Below are positions 1 to 8,672 of a DNA stretch of 64,000 nucleotides, one piece after another. A model generated the notes under the pieces. The model did no database searches. It was not told where the DNA came from and was given only the letters and a program-made list of their open reading frames with translations. Position 1 is the stretch's first letter. Each line of letters opens with the position of its first letter. Source of the DNA: Nocardia sp. (GTDB lineage Bacteria; Actinomycetota; Actinomycetes; Mycobacteriales; Mycobacteriaceae); NCBI RefSeq assembly GCF_025465275.1, contig NZ_JAODNK010000131.1, forward strand, positions 1 through 64,000. Reading direction: 5' to 3'. The position numbers and the translations under genes were made by a program.

Positions 1-202
1 CCGCCTCCACCGGACCGGGCCCCCGCTCCGACGATAAGCCGCCAGCGACCACAACAACAGTGCCCCATAGATTTCCGCAGATCAGAGCGCTGGAACTCCT
101 ACGCGATCAGTTTGTTCACAGGCACTAAGGATCGTCGGGAGCCCAAAGCATGCATGCATGCAGTGCAGACATCGCCCCTGCCTGGCCGCTAGGGTGTCGC
201 GG

Positions 203-721
203 GTGACGACATCGAGTTCGGGGAATTCCGCCGCTACCGATGTGCTGCCTGTCGAGCAGTATGTGGCCGGGTTGGCACGCAAGCGCATGGCAGCCGGGGT
301 TTTGTTCCGCGACCCGGCCGAGCGGGTGCTGTTGGTCGAGCCGTCCTACAAACCGAACTGGGAGATCCCCGGGGGTGCCATCGAAGCGGATGAGGCTCCC
401 TGGGCAACAGCGCAACGCGAGGTGATCGAGGAGTTGGGCCGGCACCTAGCGGTGGGCAGGTTGCTGGTTGTGGACTACGTCCGCCCGCAAGACAGCCGTC
501 CCGAGGGCGTGGTGTTCGTCTTCGACGGCGGTGTCCTGGCCGAGGACGAGACGGCCTCGCTGGTATTGCGCGACGGTGAGATTCTTTCCGCCTCGTTCCA
601 TACCTTGGAGCAAGCCGGGGCGCGGGTGAAGCCGTTGCTCGCGGATCGCCTCTCCGCGGCGCTCACGGCTGCGCGTGAAGGTGTGACTGCGTTGTGCGAG
701 CAGGGGCGGCGCATCGCCTGA
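203..721 (+). CDS. NUDIX hydrolase
   Basis: Predicted pyrophosphohydrolase of 172 aa, acting on nucleoside-diphosphate-linked substrates in the cytoplasm; the actual substrate cannot be read from sequence. The Nudix box is complete (G-x5-E-x7-REVIEELG, beginning GAIEADEAPWATAQ), so the metal-binding glutamates are present. I chose the GTG at 203 (VTTSSSG) because the ATG at 158 adds a Cys/Arg-rich stretch unlike the family N-terminus. The gene lies tail to tail with the acyl-CoA dehydrogenase gene at 752. The first 200 bases of the window hold no convincing gene. Confidence 0.85.
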   Translation: MTTSSSGNSAATDVLPVEQYVAGLARKRMAAGVLFRDPAERVLLVEPSYKPNWEIPGGAIEADEAPWATAQREVIEELGRHLAVGRLLVVDYVRPQDSRPEGVVFVFDGGVLAEDETASLVLRDGEILSASFHTLEQAGARVKPLLADRLSAALTAAREGVTALCEQGRRIA

Positions 722-751
722 CCGGTGCGCCGCCTGGTTGGCTCGATGTGA

Positions 752-1972
752 TCATGCCGGGGTATGCAGTGCTTCCAGGGCTCGTAATGGCGGCGCTGCC
801 ATGGTGTTCGGGTGGGTTATGTGTTGTTTGCCTGCCGCGCGGTAGAGGCTGTCGTGGATGCCGTCGGCGTAGAGCAACCCGTTCAGGTCATGGCGGATCT
901 TGGCCAGGTGGCCGTCGGCTCGGAACCCCGCCGCACCCACTAACAGCACCAGCTCGCCGGCAGCCTGGTTGGCTACGTCGACACCGTGTGCTTTCGTTGC
1001 CGCACCCCATCGTTCGGCGTGAGGATGCCCGCTCTCCTCGAGCCGCGAAGCGACTACGGCTCCGAGTAGTGCGGTGACAATTTGGGTATGCGTGCGGCCG
1101 ACCGTCATGAGCGTCGAGTCCCGCAATCGGAACGTCCCGTTCGCCGTCTGCCGGGCGGTGAGAGCTGTTGTCACGGTATCGAACACTGCGGCGGCACCGC
1201 CCAGGGCGGTGGCGGTGACCAGTGGCCGGTAGCTGGCGAAGTGCTTGCGCAACAACGCCATCCCCTCACCCCTCAGCACATCGTCGGGCCGGACCGGTAC
1301 GGTGTCGAGATCGAGGATGCCCCACGTCCACCCGGCCAGCCCGGCCGGGGAGATCATCTGCCGGTGCAGCCCCGGTTCGCTAGCGTCGACCGCGGCGGCG
1401 GCCAACTGTCCGTCCGGGGCACGGAAGAACACCACGAACACCGCTGCTTCGGTCAGTCGGCTGATCCAGGTCTTGCGTCCGGTGACTTGCCAGGTGCCAT
1501 CGGGCAAGGGCGTGGCGCTGGTGCGGGTGCCCGCCGGGTTGGATCCGCCGTGCGGTTCGGTCATCGCGATTCCGGCCAGCTCGCCGGCGAGCAAGCGTGG
1601 AAGCCACCGCTGACGGGCTACCGGGCCCGCGTGGCGTTCGATGAGGGCTCCGTGTCCGAGGCCGGTGGCGTCGCGTAGGTCGATGTCGCGGTAGCCGCAC
1701 ACGAACTGCGCCAGCAGCGCGAACAACGCCGGTTGATCGGCGGTGTCGAGCGCACCTCGCTCTGCAAGCGCCGCACGCACGGCCTGCAACCGGCGGCTGC
1801 GCTCTGGTCCAGGGGACAGCTCCGGCTCAATCCGGCAGGTTTCCAGAACGTCGCCCAATGCGCTGGCCAGCGTCCGCAGCCGCCGCCAGTCGATCCTGTT
1901 CGCGGTGTCGAGCACCGGCGCAAGCGGTTCCAGCCAGGTGCCGACCGCCTCCTGAAGTCCGATGGTGCTCAC
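752..1972 (-). CDS. acyl-CoA dehydrogenase family protein
   Basis: Flavin-dependent acyl-CoA dehydrogenase-like protein of 406 aa, expected to oxidise an acyl thioester or act as a related flavoenzyme. The middle domain shows AMTEPHGGSNPAG and TGRKTWISR, the usual flavin and substrate-contact block, followed by the helical C-terminal domain. The start is GTG at 1972, which overlaps the TGA of the upstream acyltransferase gene (GTGA), so the two are translationally coupled. The pairing suggests modification of an acyl group that is then transferred, but the pathway is unknown. The N-terminal helical domain is divergent, so a dedicated secondary-metabolism role is more likely than beta-oxidation. 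Confidence 0.85.
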   Translation of the reverse strand: MSTIGLQEAVGTWLEPLAPVLDTANRIDWRRLRTLASALGDVLETCRIEPELSPGPERSRRLQAVRAALAERGALDTADQPALFALLAQFVCGYRDIDLRDATGLGHGALIERHAGPVARQRWLPRLLAGELAGIAMTEPHGGSNPAGTRTSATPLPDGTWQVTGRKTWISRLTEAAVFVVFFRAPDGQLAAAAVDASEPGLHRQMISPAGLAGWTWGILDLDTVPVRPDDVLRGEGMALLRKHFASYRPLVTATALGGAAAVFDTVTTALTARQTANGTFRLRDSTLMTVGRTHTQIVTALLGAVVASRLEESGHPHAERWGAATKAHGVDVANQAAGELVLLVGAAGFRADGHLAKIRHDLNGLLYADGIHDSLYRAAGKQHITHPNTMAAPPLRALEALHTPA

Positions 1973-2778
1973 GGTGCCTCCCCCTGCACCCGTGCGGGGT
2001 GGCCGTAGGCCATGGCACCGGCTGGGATATCGTGTGTGACAAGGGAACCCGCTCCGATCAGGGCGTGTTCGCCGATCGTGATTCCGGCCAGGATCACCGA
2101 ACTGCTGCCGATCTTGGCGCCGGTGTCGAACCGGGGCGCGAGCAACGTCGGCTGGCGGTGTGGGTCGCGCCAGGTCAGCGTCTTGTCGTTGATCGTGCGC
2201 ACGCCGGCACCGAGGAAGACCCGATCTGCCACCAACGTGGCGCTTGTGATGTGCGAGCCGGGAGAGCATCTCACCTCCCGGCCGATGCGGGTAGCGCGCT
2301 CCACACAGAGGTGATGGCCGAGCACGGTGTCCGAGCCCACCTGCACGCCGCTGCGCAACAGCGAATAGTGCCCGATCACCGTGTTCGCCCCGACGTGAAC
2401 GTCCGCGTACACGACTGCGCCGCAACGGATCACCGCGCCGGGACCGATCACGGTGGCGCTGCCGTTGCCCGGGTAGATCTGTCCGACCGCGTATCCGTGC
2501 TCGGGCTTACCGACGACGGAGTGTTCCTCGACACGAGCGTTTTCGGAAACGGTGGCCCCTCCGTGCACGACCGCGAAGGCACCGATCACGGCGTGGCGCT
2601 GGATCACCACCGGGTGCAGGACACCCAGTTCGTCGGCCGGGATGAACACAGCGAACCGGCTGATCTGCACGCTCTCATCGGCGTACAGTAATCCGGCTCG
2701 GTCGAGTTCGGCTACGGTCAGCTCCCGCCCGGTGGTCGATATACTCGACGCCGGTGAGGGTTTCGCAGGAATTGTCAT
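1969..2778 (-). CDS. left-handed beta-helix (hexapeptide) acyltransferase
   Basis: Acyltransferase of 269 aa built from hexapeptide repeats; imperfect [LIV]-G-x4 turns run through most of the chain (VIGAFAVVHGGATVSENARV, then IGHYSLL, VLGHHL, ILAGITIGEHALIGAGSLV). Such proteins trimerise and transfer acetyl or other acyl groups to sugars, amines or alcohols from CoA or ACP. The start ATG at 2778 is chosen because it follows a strong ribosome site, GGAGG seven bases upstream; the longer open frame adds an unrelated leader. It is first in a two-gene operon with the acyl-CoA dehydrogenase and faces the XRE regulator gene across about 190 bp, which probably holds both promoters. Confidence 0.85.
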   Translation of the reverse strand: MTIPAKPSPASSISTTGRELTVAELDRAGLLYADESVQISRFAVFIPADELGVLHPVVIQRHAVIGAFAVVHGGATVSENARVEEHSVVGKPEHGYAVGQIYPGNGSATVIGPGAVIRCGAVVYADVHVGANTVIGHYSLLRSGVQVGSDTVLGHHLCVERATRIGREVRCSPGSHITSATLVADRVFLGAGVRTINDKTLTWRDPHRQPTLLAPRFDTGAKIGSSSVILAGITIGEHALIGAGSLVTHDIPAGAMAYGHPARVQGEAP

Positions 2779-2965
2779 CGCTGTACCTCCACCGCGGCAG
2801 GAAATGGGTGGGCTGCCGCGATATTTCCAGAACACGCCCGATCGCGGCCTCTGACCATCTGTTTTGCACGGCACGGCAACTCTTTGCGGGGTATGCAAAT
2901 CGGCTGGCGCGGTGGATGATCGGGCGGATACGCTCTATTTCCCGGCCTGAACGAGGAACACGGGC

Positions 2966-4348
2966 ATGGATCAGGCCCGCGCGATCTGGAACACCCCCGC
3001 CGTCCGCACCGCTGCCGAATCCGGCGACTACGGCGCGGTCGTTCGCGCGGTCCGGCGGGCCACCAATCTCACCCTCGCTGAACTTGCCGAACTCTGTAGT
3101 TACTCGATCTCTTCGCTGTCACGACTCGAGCGCGGCAAACAGCACCTCGGCGACGTTCGTGTGCTGCGCAGCCTCGCTGACGCCCTGGATATCCCGCCTC
3201 ATCTGCTCGGATTGGCCAACACTCCACCGCAAACGGTGCGGCCGCGCCGTCCCGCCGCTATCGTCGGCGTCATCTCAGCGCCGGACGAGGAGAGCGAGCC
3301 TATGCGTCGTCGCACGCTGCTGACAGGACTGACCGGCCTGGCCGGCGCCGCGACCCTCGGCACTTCCGCGCTGCCCTCGGCCATCGGCAACCCCTTGACC
3401 GGACTGGAGCACGTCCTACTGGTGCCACCCTCGACCGGAAACCCTGTCGGACTACCGAGACTCGGGCACGATCTGGCCGCCGTGCGGTCGTCCTTCGACC
3501 TCGGCCGCTACGCCGATGTCGCCGCCGACCTCCCGAACTTGCTATGCAACGCCCTGGCCACGGTCGCCGCAGCCGACAGCGGCGACGACATCGGCGCAAC
3601 CAACGCCGTGCTCGCGCAGATCTACGTCCTGGCATCCACAGTGACCGTCAAATTCGCCCACAACCAACTCGCATGGACCACCGCTGACCGTGCGATGCAG
3701 GCCGCTCACATCAGCGGAGACACGCTGACCCAGGCCGCCGCACACCGGGCCTGGGCCATCGTTCTGCGCCGCACCGGTCACGCCGACACCGGCACACGCC
3801 TGGTAGTCGACACCGCGGCATCCCTGCAGTCCAATCTGCACCGTGGACCCCAATACTTATCGGTCTACGGATCACTCCTGTCCACCGCGGCCTACACCGC
3901 TGCCGTCGACGGCGACCGCGCCACCGCCCACACCCTCATCGGCGAGGCCATCGAAGCCGCAACCAGACTCGACAACGACGCGAACAGCTCTCGCACGGGA
4001 TTCAGCTCAACGACGGTCGGGTTGTACCGGATCAGCATCGCCAGAGTCCTCGGCGACTCCGGCACAGCCATCGAAGTCGCCCGACAGATCAACCCGGCCA
4101 CCATCGCGTCAAGAGAGAGGCGAGCGCAGTACTGGTCCGATGTCGCCCGCGCATTTCACCAATGGGGCAAGCCCGAAGCGTGCTATCGCGCGTTGCTGGC
4201 TGCCGAGCAAACCTCCCCGGACGAAGTCCGTTACCGCAAGCAAATACAGCACATCACCCGCAGTCTGCTGCGCGACCCTGCGGCCACGTCCCTGCCCGGC
4301 GTGCAGGCATTCGCTCTTCGCACCGGAACCAAAGGCGCAGCACGATGA
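2966..4348 (+). CDS. XRE-family transcriptional regulator with TPR-like sensor region
   Basis: DNA-binding regulator of 460 aa. An N-terminal helix-turn-helix (LTLAELAELCSYSISSLSRL, then ERGKQ, about residues 33-60) is followed by a twin-arginine-like stretch (MRRRTLLTGLTGLAGAA, about residue 112) seen in many actinobacterial regulators of this type, and then a long alpha-helical TPR-like region. The ribosome site AGGAA precedes ATG 2966. Divergence from the acyltransferase/acyl-CoA dehydrogenase operon suggests that operon is its target; this is inference. A twin-arginine export role is unlikely because the HTH precedes that stretch. Confidence 0.85.
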   Translation: MDQARAIWNTPAVRTAAESGDYGAVVRAVRRATNLTLAELAELCSYSISSLSRLERGKQHLGDVRVLRSLADALDIPPHLLGLANTPPQTVRPRRPAAIVGVISAPDEESEPMRRRTLLTGLTGLAGAATLGTSALPSAIGNPLTGLEHVLLVPPSTGNPVGLPRLGHDLAAVRSSFDLGRYADVAADLPNLLCNALATVAAADSGDDIGATNAVLAQIYVLASTVTVKFAHNQLAWTTADRAMQAAHISGDTLTQAAAHRAWAIVLRRTGHADTGTRLVVDTAASLQSNLHRGPQYLSVYGSLLSTAAYTAAVDGDRATAHTLIGEAIEAATRLDNDANSSRTGFSSTTVGLYRISIARVLGDSGTAIEVARQINPATIASRERRAQYWSDVARAFHQWGKPEACYRALLAAEQTSPDEVRYRKQIQHITRSLLRDPAATSLPGVQAFALRTGTKGAAR

Positions 4349-4708
4349 TTCGAAGTATGGATACACCAAACACACGGGCTCTTTCTCGCCGAAATCGCCT
4401 AGGGTGCCGAATCGGACTTGATTGCTGACGACCACCGCGAGCCATCCGAAGATCGCGTAGAAGACGCCGCTGACGGTGAGTGTGCCCAGTACCTCGGCCC
4501 ATCGGCCGGTGGCCGCAGCGATGCCGATACACACGCCCAGATGGAGCAGGGCCACTGTGACGACCACGAGAACCGGCCCGCGCGCCACCGTGTTCCGGCG
4601 TTCCGGCGCGGGCGCGGACGCGGCCGGGTACGGCGGCGAGTGCGGGTCTACGGCGAGGTCGGGCGCCCGCGGAGCAGATGCTTCCTCCGCGAACCTGACA
4701 GTGACACC
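4349..4708 (-). pseudogene. degraded small membrane protein gene with a probable frameshift
   Basis: A minus-strand frame encodes two convincing membrane segments (VLVVVTVALLHLGVCIGIAA and VSGVFYAIFGWLAVVV) after a Pro/Ala-rich stretch, with high third-position GC as in real genes. Its only in-frame starter is GTG 4588. A more natural GTG at 4708 reads MSLSGS in another frame and would join the Pro-rich stretch (AEEASAPRAPDL) if one base were restored near 4692. Downstream the frame has no stop of its own and runs antisense into the regulator gene, so the 3' end is also lost. Function unknown. Confidence 0.4.
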
Positions 4709-4722
4709 GAGTACGCCAGCCC

Positions 4723-4755
4723 AGGAAGGCCGCAGGATGTCCTGCGGCCCTTCCT
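4723..4755. terminator. strong hairpin, probable bidirectional terminator
   Basis: AGGAAGG-CCGCAGGA pairs with TCCTGCGG-C-CCTTCCT: 15 paired bases, one bulged C and a two-base loop. No T-run follows on either side, as is common in high-GC Actinobacteria. Between 4756 and 4946 I see nothing recognisable. Confidence 0.55.
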
Positions 4756-4946
4756 GTGCGATTAGGCCGAATGCTTCTCCCGCCCATTCTCGATCTGCGC
4801 CTGTTCGGAAAACGCTCAGCCACCTTCAGGTCACTGCGCCGATTCCGGCCGCATTTCCGTGAGCGAAACCCGAACTCACCCTGTTCAAGCGCCGTGAGGG
4901 CGGTACTCAGCTATCGAGAACTCCCATACTCGATGGTTGCCGCGTA

Positions 4947-5371
4947 CTAGACCAAACCGAAGATGACGCCCGCTGCGGTGATCGCGACTCCGAGGATCGC
5001 GACGGAGAGATCTTTTACGGCCTGGACATCGAGGTCGGATTTGAGGTCGGCCAGCGCATCCGTGACGGCAGTGTCGGCGTCTTGCTGTGTGAACCGGGGC
5101 ACCCGAACAGCGTCGGCGATCCCTTCCTGAAGTCGCTCGAAGTCATGGTGCAACTCGTTGACCGCGAAGAGCAGACTGTCCGCCTTCTGATCGGCATCCC
5201 ACCCAGGGAGGAAGCCGTCAGTTTTCAACACCATCGCACTGTCCGTGGCGGTCACCGCGGTCCAGGCTTCGCCCTCGTGCCGGGACAGCGCCGCGTTGAT
5301 GGATCCGGCGACTCCGGCGACCCCCAGGGCCAGCAGAGCGAGAAGATCAGGGCGATGGTGAGGATGCTCAT
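4947..5371 (-). pseudogene. membrane-anchored hypothetical protein gene with an apparent -1 frameshift
   Basis: The C-terminal 102 codons (from VTATDSAMVLKTDG to a terminal hydrophobic segment SVAILGVAITAAGVIFGLV) are open only from GTG 5255. Upstream, in the same frame, the sequence continues as LLALLALGVAGVAGSINAAL, an obvious membrane anchor, while the plausible ATG at 5371 (MSILTIALI) lies in the next frame. Adding one base near 5345-5350 would give one 142-aa protein with an N-terminal anchor, a helical soluble middle and a C-terminal membrane segment. This is either a real mutation or a base lost in the assembly. Function unknown. Confidence 0.55.
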
Positions 5372-5401
5372 GTCGTTCTACTTAACTTTCCTGCCACCCT
5401 T

Positions 5402-5430
5402 GGGCTCATCCCCGCGCGTGCGTGGAGCAC
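5402..5430. repeat. solitary type I-E-like CRISPR repeat unit
   Basis: A 29-base element, GGGCTCATCCCC-GCGC-GTGCGTGGAGCAC, resembles the palindromic type I-E repeats of Actinobacteria, with one mismatch in the stem. The expected next repeat 61 bases away in either direction is absent, and there are no cas genes, so this is not an array. The rest of 5372-5685 holds nothing else I can support. Confidence 0.4.
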
Positions 5431-5685
5431 TAGTTCCGCAGTTCGCGCAGATAGGTCGCGAAGGGCCCTCTTGCTGCGGCAGCCGCGCGGCTGCCGGGAC
5501 ATCGTCATCTGATGAAGCACTGTGCCTTGAGGGTCTGACAAGCCCGGCCCCGTGCCGCACGGCTCTGTCCTTATCGTCTCGGTGTCGGACCGATCGCTGG
5601 GCCTCCGCCGGGGGAGCTGTCCAGCGCCCGCCGCTACAGCGACTCCGGCGCTGATCGCCGCCACTGCTCGGGTATCGGTGTGAAG

Positions 5686-6531
5686 CTATATGTTGCCCGT
5701 TGCAAGTGGGTTGATAACAACTTCCAGTACGAACTGCTCACATCGGACCATCCTCTGGCTCAGCTCCAGCGACTTCATAGGCGCTGTCGAATTGCGAACC
5801 CACTCGGTCACATCGAGGCGGCTGGTGATGGCTTCCGTGATGTCCAGGTGGTCCCGGACCTGCTGTGCCTCCCAGCCTGCAGGGCTCTCCAGGTTCAAGA
5901 TCGGTGTCGGTACCGACTCGTCGATCGGGATCAGCTTGTGTGCCTCGGCGAGGATGCCGCCCACGGGCTGTAGCGGCTTCCGGTGTCCGATCTTGATCTT
6001 TTCGATGTGGGGAGCGAGTGCGTGGCCTTGTCTGTGGCGGTCGATCCGGGCGAGTTCTTCGAGCCACCACAACACGTTCGAGCCATGGTCGGGCTGCGCA
6101 TTGAAGGGCTGTACCTGCCGAAGCAACGCGAATGACTCATCGGACAGCGCCTTCATCCGCCCGCGGTGGTTCGTGTCGTCGTACTTCGCCGGGTCGGTGA
6201 ATACAGGAAAGAAGATGCCACGCTCGGCCGGCGGCGGATTCTGGCCGCTATCTCGCACTGCGAGGTAGTACACGATTCCATCGAGCGCGGCGCGCAGTTC
6301 ATACAGCCATTCCCCGAACAGGGCGCTGAGTCGAACCGGCATCGGAGTCAGCGTTTCGACCACGAAGGTCCACGATGTGTCCGTGTCTCCCCGAACGACG
6401 TCGAACCGGCGCGGATGGTCGGTCAGGTGTCTGGCCCATTCGGCCCCGATCTCGGCCCTGATCTCGCTGGCCCGGCGCACACGTTCACGACAGACATCGA
6501 CGGCCCACTGCCCGTCACCGATTGAAGACAC
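5686..6531 (-). CDS. hypothetical protein with HEPN-like helical core
   Basis: 281-aa protein of unknown function. It contains the block FGEWLYELRAALDGIVYYLA at about residue 70, a pattern I know from uncharacterised bacterial proteins with an Arg-x3-Asp helix related to HEPN/Abi-type folds. The C-terminal half is acidic and helical. I chose GTG 6531 (VSSIGDGQWAVDV) because the preceding open frame is low-complexity and out of character. It follows the HEPN_Apea-like gene on the same strand after 157 bp, so the two may form a small conflict-type operon. No catalytic motif is certain. Confidence 0.6.
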   Translation of the reverse strand: MSSIGDGQWAVDVCRERVRRASEIRAEIGAEWARHLTDHPRRFDVVRGDTDTSWTFVVETLTPMPVRLSALFGEWLYELRAALDGIVYYLAVRDSGQNPPPAERGIFFPVFTDPAKYDDTNHRGRMKALSDESFALLRQVQPFNAQPDHGSNVLWWLEELARIDRHRQGHALAPHIEKIKIGHRKPLQPVGGILAEAHKLIPIDESVPTPILNLESPAGWEAQQVRDHLDITEAITSRLDVTEWVRNSTAPMKSLELSQRMVRCEQFVLEVVINPLATGNI

Positions 6532-6688
6532 ACCTGCACGGTACGCGTTGTCGCTGTTCACAGCCCTCGACACCACGAAGACGCACGACGACCATGAACA
6601 GGGACACTCGCGCCGTGGCCCGCTACGTCTCCAAGAGCGGGCGGCGCCGGATGGATAGCTGCATGCCGCGGAATCGACGAGGTAATGC

Positions 6689-8239
6689 TCAGCGGTCGTC
6701 GGCGGTGAGGGAGAACACCGGAGGTTTAGACCTCGCGGCCGCGACGCCAGCGCCCAGTGACTCCAGCATGTCGCGCCAGTAGGCCCGCCAGATCGCCCGG
6801 GTGGCGTCATCGGACAGTTCGGCGTCGACCTTGACTGTGCCCTCTTTGCCCTTTTCCTTGAACGGCCAGGGAGGCTGTTCTCCGCTGGCCAAGCAAATGC
6901 GGGCAAGGACGGTGCGCCGCACGATATCTCGCAGCCTGTCGACGGCGTACCCAAGCCGAACCAGGGTGTTCTCCTCGTCCTTCTCGCTGGGCACGCACTC
7001 CATCACTCGCAGCTTCCCGTTCAGGGACTTCACCGATACTTCTCCACCGTGGACGATGCTCGATCTCAGGCCATAGAGCTGCTTCAGATCCTCGAAAAGC
7101 GCTGCGGCGGGGTCGTCGTCGTGCGCAAGCAGCGCGGTAACACGGGTGCACAACCGAAGCGTCAAGCCCTCTCCCTCGTTCGTCCCGAGTACCAGCCCCT
7201 CCAATGAGGTGGCGAGATCTACGATCTGTTCGCCGAATCCTGTTGTGTCGTCGAAGTTCACGAACTTCTTGAGTGCTTCCCGGAAAGAGCTAAGCCAGAT
7301 ATCCGGACCGCCGGTCTTTGACTCGGCCTCCGCGACCAGCGCGGTCAGGGCGGTGATCGCTGGGCCTTCCGTTCCGTCGAGTCGTGCCGTTCGCCGCGTC
7401 GTCGTAACGTCGCTGTTCCGGGCCAGAAGGTTAAGCGAGGCCGGTTGGGCGGCAATTTTGCAGCTCGGTCCGAATACCTGATACGTGCCTTGCACGTTGG
7501 CTCCGGTCAGAAGGCAGACGCCGAGTTGGAACCGGTCCAGCGTCTGCGCCAGGCTACCAACGCCGAAGTAATCGACACCGGAGATCTGCTCGCGGACGAT
7601 CAACAAGGCGTGCGGGGGCCGATAGGGCTTGGAGAGGCGTCGTTTCCAGGCATGATCGGCGTCAGGTATTTCCTTCCTGATGCGCAGCGTCATATGTGTG
7701 CGCCCGTCGGGAACGATGGTGACACCGTTGATCTCGATCTCACGCCCTGAATCCGGCACGAGATGAGAGACGTGGCGTGCCAGCACCATGTCGTAGGGCT
7801 CTCCGGACACCACCTGGATCAACTGCGCGATGGCAGCAGCCACTTGCGGACCGTTCGGATCGTAAGTGTTCTCGTAAGAACACTCGTGCACGCACAACTC
7901 AAGAAAACTCGTCAGCAGTAGCGAGGCCGCGAATTCCGGCCCGCCGGAACCCTGGTAGCTATCGCGGATGGCGTCAGGCGCCGCCGAAATCACCGACTCC
8001 GCGAGCCGCGCATACTCCGGAAGCGTCTCGATTGGGGAGATTTCAAAGTCGAGGCCGGCCTGGAGATGGCGATGGGAGGTAGATGTCGGGATCGCTCCTT
8101 CTGCTCGCAATCTTTCGAAGCAGACTGTTACGAACGCCTTGGCGGTCGACTCGAACTCGTTCAACGAACTCCTCGGTGGGCGTGAGTACCTTCTGGCCGT
8201 GGTGTCGAACAGCTGACCGAAACTGTTACGGAGACGCAC
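6689..8239 (-). CDS. Apea-like HEPN domain protein
   Basis: 516-aa protein whose C-terminal third matches the Apea-like HEPN family: a helix with SLEGLVLG (about 345-352), LRLCTRVTALLA (361-372) and the diagnostic R-x4-H motif in LRSSIVHGG (R392, H397). HEPN domains of this type are often RNases acting in abortive infection or other conflict systems; activity here is inferred from the family. The N-terminal 300 residues are mixed alpha/beta and not recognised, probably a sensor or regulatory part. Start GTG 8239 is the earliest in frame. It lies upstream of the HEPN-like gene at 5686-6531. Confidence 0.75.
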   Translation of the reverse strand: MRLRNSFGQLFDTTARRYSRPPRSSLNEFESTAKAFVTVCFERLRAEGAIPTSTSHRHLQAGLDFEISPIETLPEYARLAESVISAAPDAIRDSYQGSGGPEFAASLLLTSFLELCVHECSYENTYDPNGPQVAAAIAQLIQVVSGEPYDMVLARHVSHLVPDSGREIEINGVTIVPDGRTHMTLRIRKEIPDADHAWKRRLSKPYRPPHALLIVREQISGVDYFGVGSLAQTLDRFQLGVCLLTGANVQGTYQVFGPSCKIAAQPASLNLLARNSDVTTTRRTARLDGTEGPAITALTALVAEAESKTGGPDIWLSSFREALKKFVNFDDTTGFGEQIVDLATSLEGLVLGTNEGEGLTLRLCTRVTALLAHDDDPAAALFEDLKQLYGLRSSIVHGGEVSVKSLNGKLRVMECVPSEKDEENTLVRLGYAVDRLRDIVRRTVLARICLASGEQPPWPFKEKGKEGTVKVDAELSDDATRAIWRAYWRDMLESLGAGVAAARSKPPVFSLTADDR

Positions 8240-8296
8240 CCAGTCACCGTGCCTGGTGAATCCGACCGCCCTGGCGATCCGAACTTCTCGCGCGTG

Positions 8297-8672
8297 TCAG
8301 TCCTGAGCGCCGACGATCGGAAGCCACGGGACAGCGTTGGGGCGGAAGCTCTGCCGCTCGGGCACCAAGCCGGTGTGATCATCGAGGCTCATCAGGGTGA
8401 CGCCGACCAATTCGGCGTCACCGTCGTCCTGGGCGGCCACCGAACTTCCGCAGACACCGCAGAACCCGCGCTGGGAGTCTGGGACGGTGTTGTACCAGAC
8501 CGGTTCTCCGCCCGGCCCGGTCCATTCGAAGCATTCGCGGGGGCAGTGGAGCCACGACATGACGGGGCTACCGGACAGCCGTTGGCAATGATCACAGCTA
8601 CACAAGTGGACGAACGACAGCTGGCCTGATGCTTGGTACCGGATGTTGTCACAAGCAGCCGCCAGAGCGCAT
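8297..8672 (-). pseudogene. GFA/CENP-V family zinc protein, apparently frameshifted near its start
   Basis: The frame ending at 8297 encodes a typical GFA-family core: two Cys pairs (CSCDHCQRLSGSP and CGVCGSS), and SWLHCPRECFEWTG. Reading upstream gives DNIRYQASGQLSFVHL, the normal GFA strand before the first CxC, but no start codon. The natural ATG at 8672 reads MRSGGCL and hits TGA after seven codons. One extra base near 8653 would restore the family's MRSGGCLCDNIRY N-terminus. The family includes glutathione-dependent formaldehyde-activating enzymes; here the substrate is unknown. Confidence 0.6.

Noticed and set aside
1858..2691. 277-codon plus-strand frame opposite the acyltransferase
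   Set aside because: Hexapeptide repeats on the minus strand identify the real gene.
3296..3370. Twin-arginine signal peptide in the XRE regulator
   Set aside because: It lies after the DNA-binding domain, so export is implausible; such stretches are common in this regulator family.
4109..4348. Antisense continuation of the small membrane-protein frame inside the regulator gene
   Set aside because: The hydrophobic coding pattern stops at about 4360; the rest only reflects codon bias of the opposite gene.
5402..5491. CRISPR array starting at the lone repeat
   Set aside because: The sequence one repeat-plus-spacer (61 bases) further, at 5463, shares only a few bases with the repeat; a single unit is not an array.
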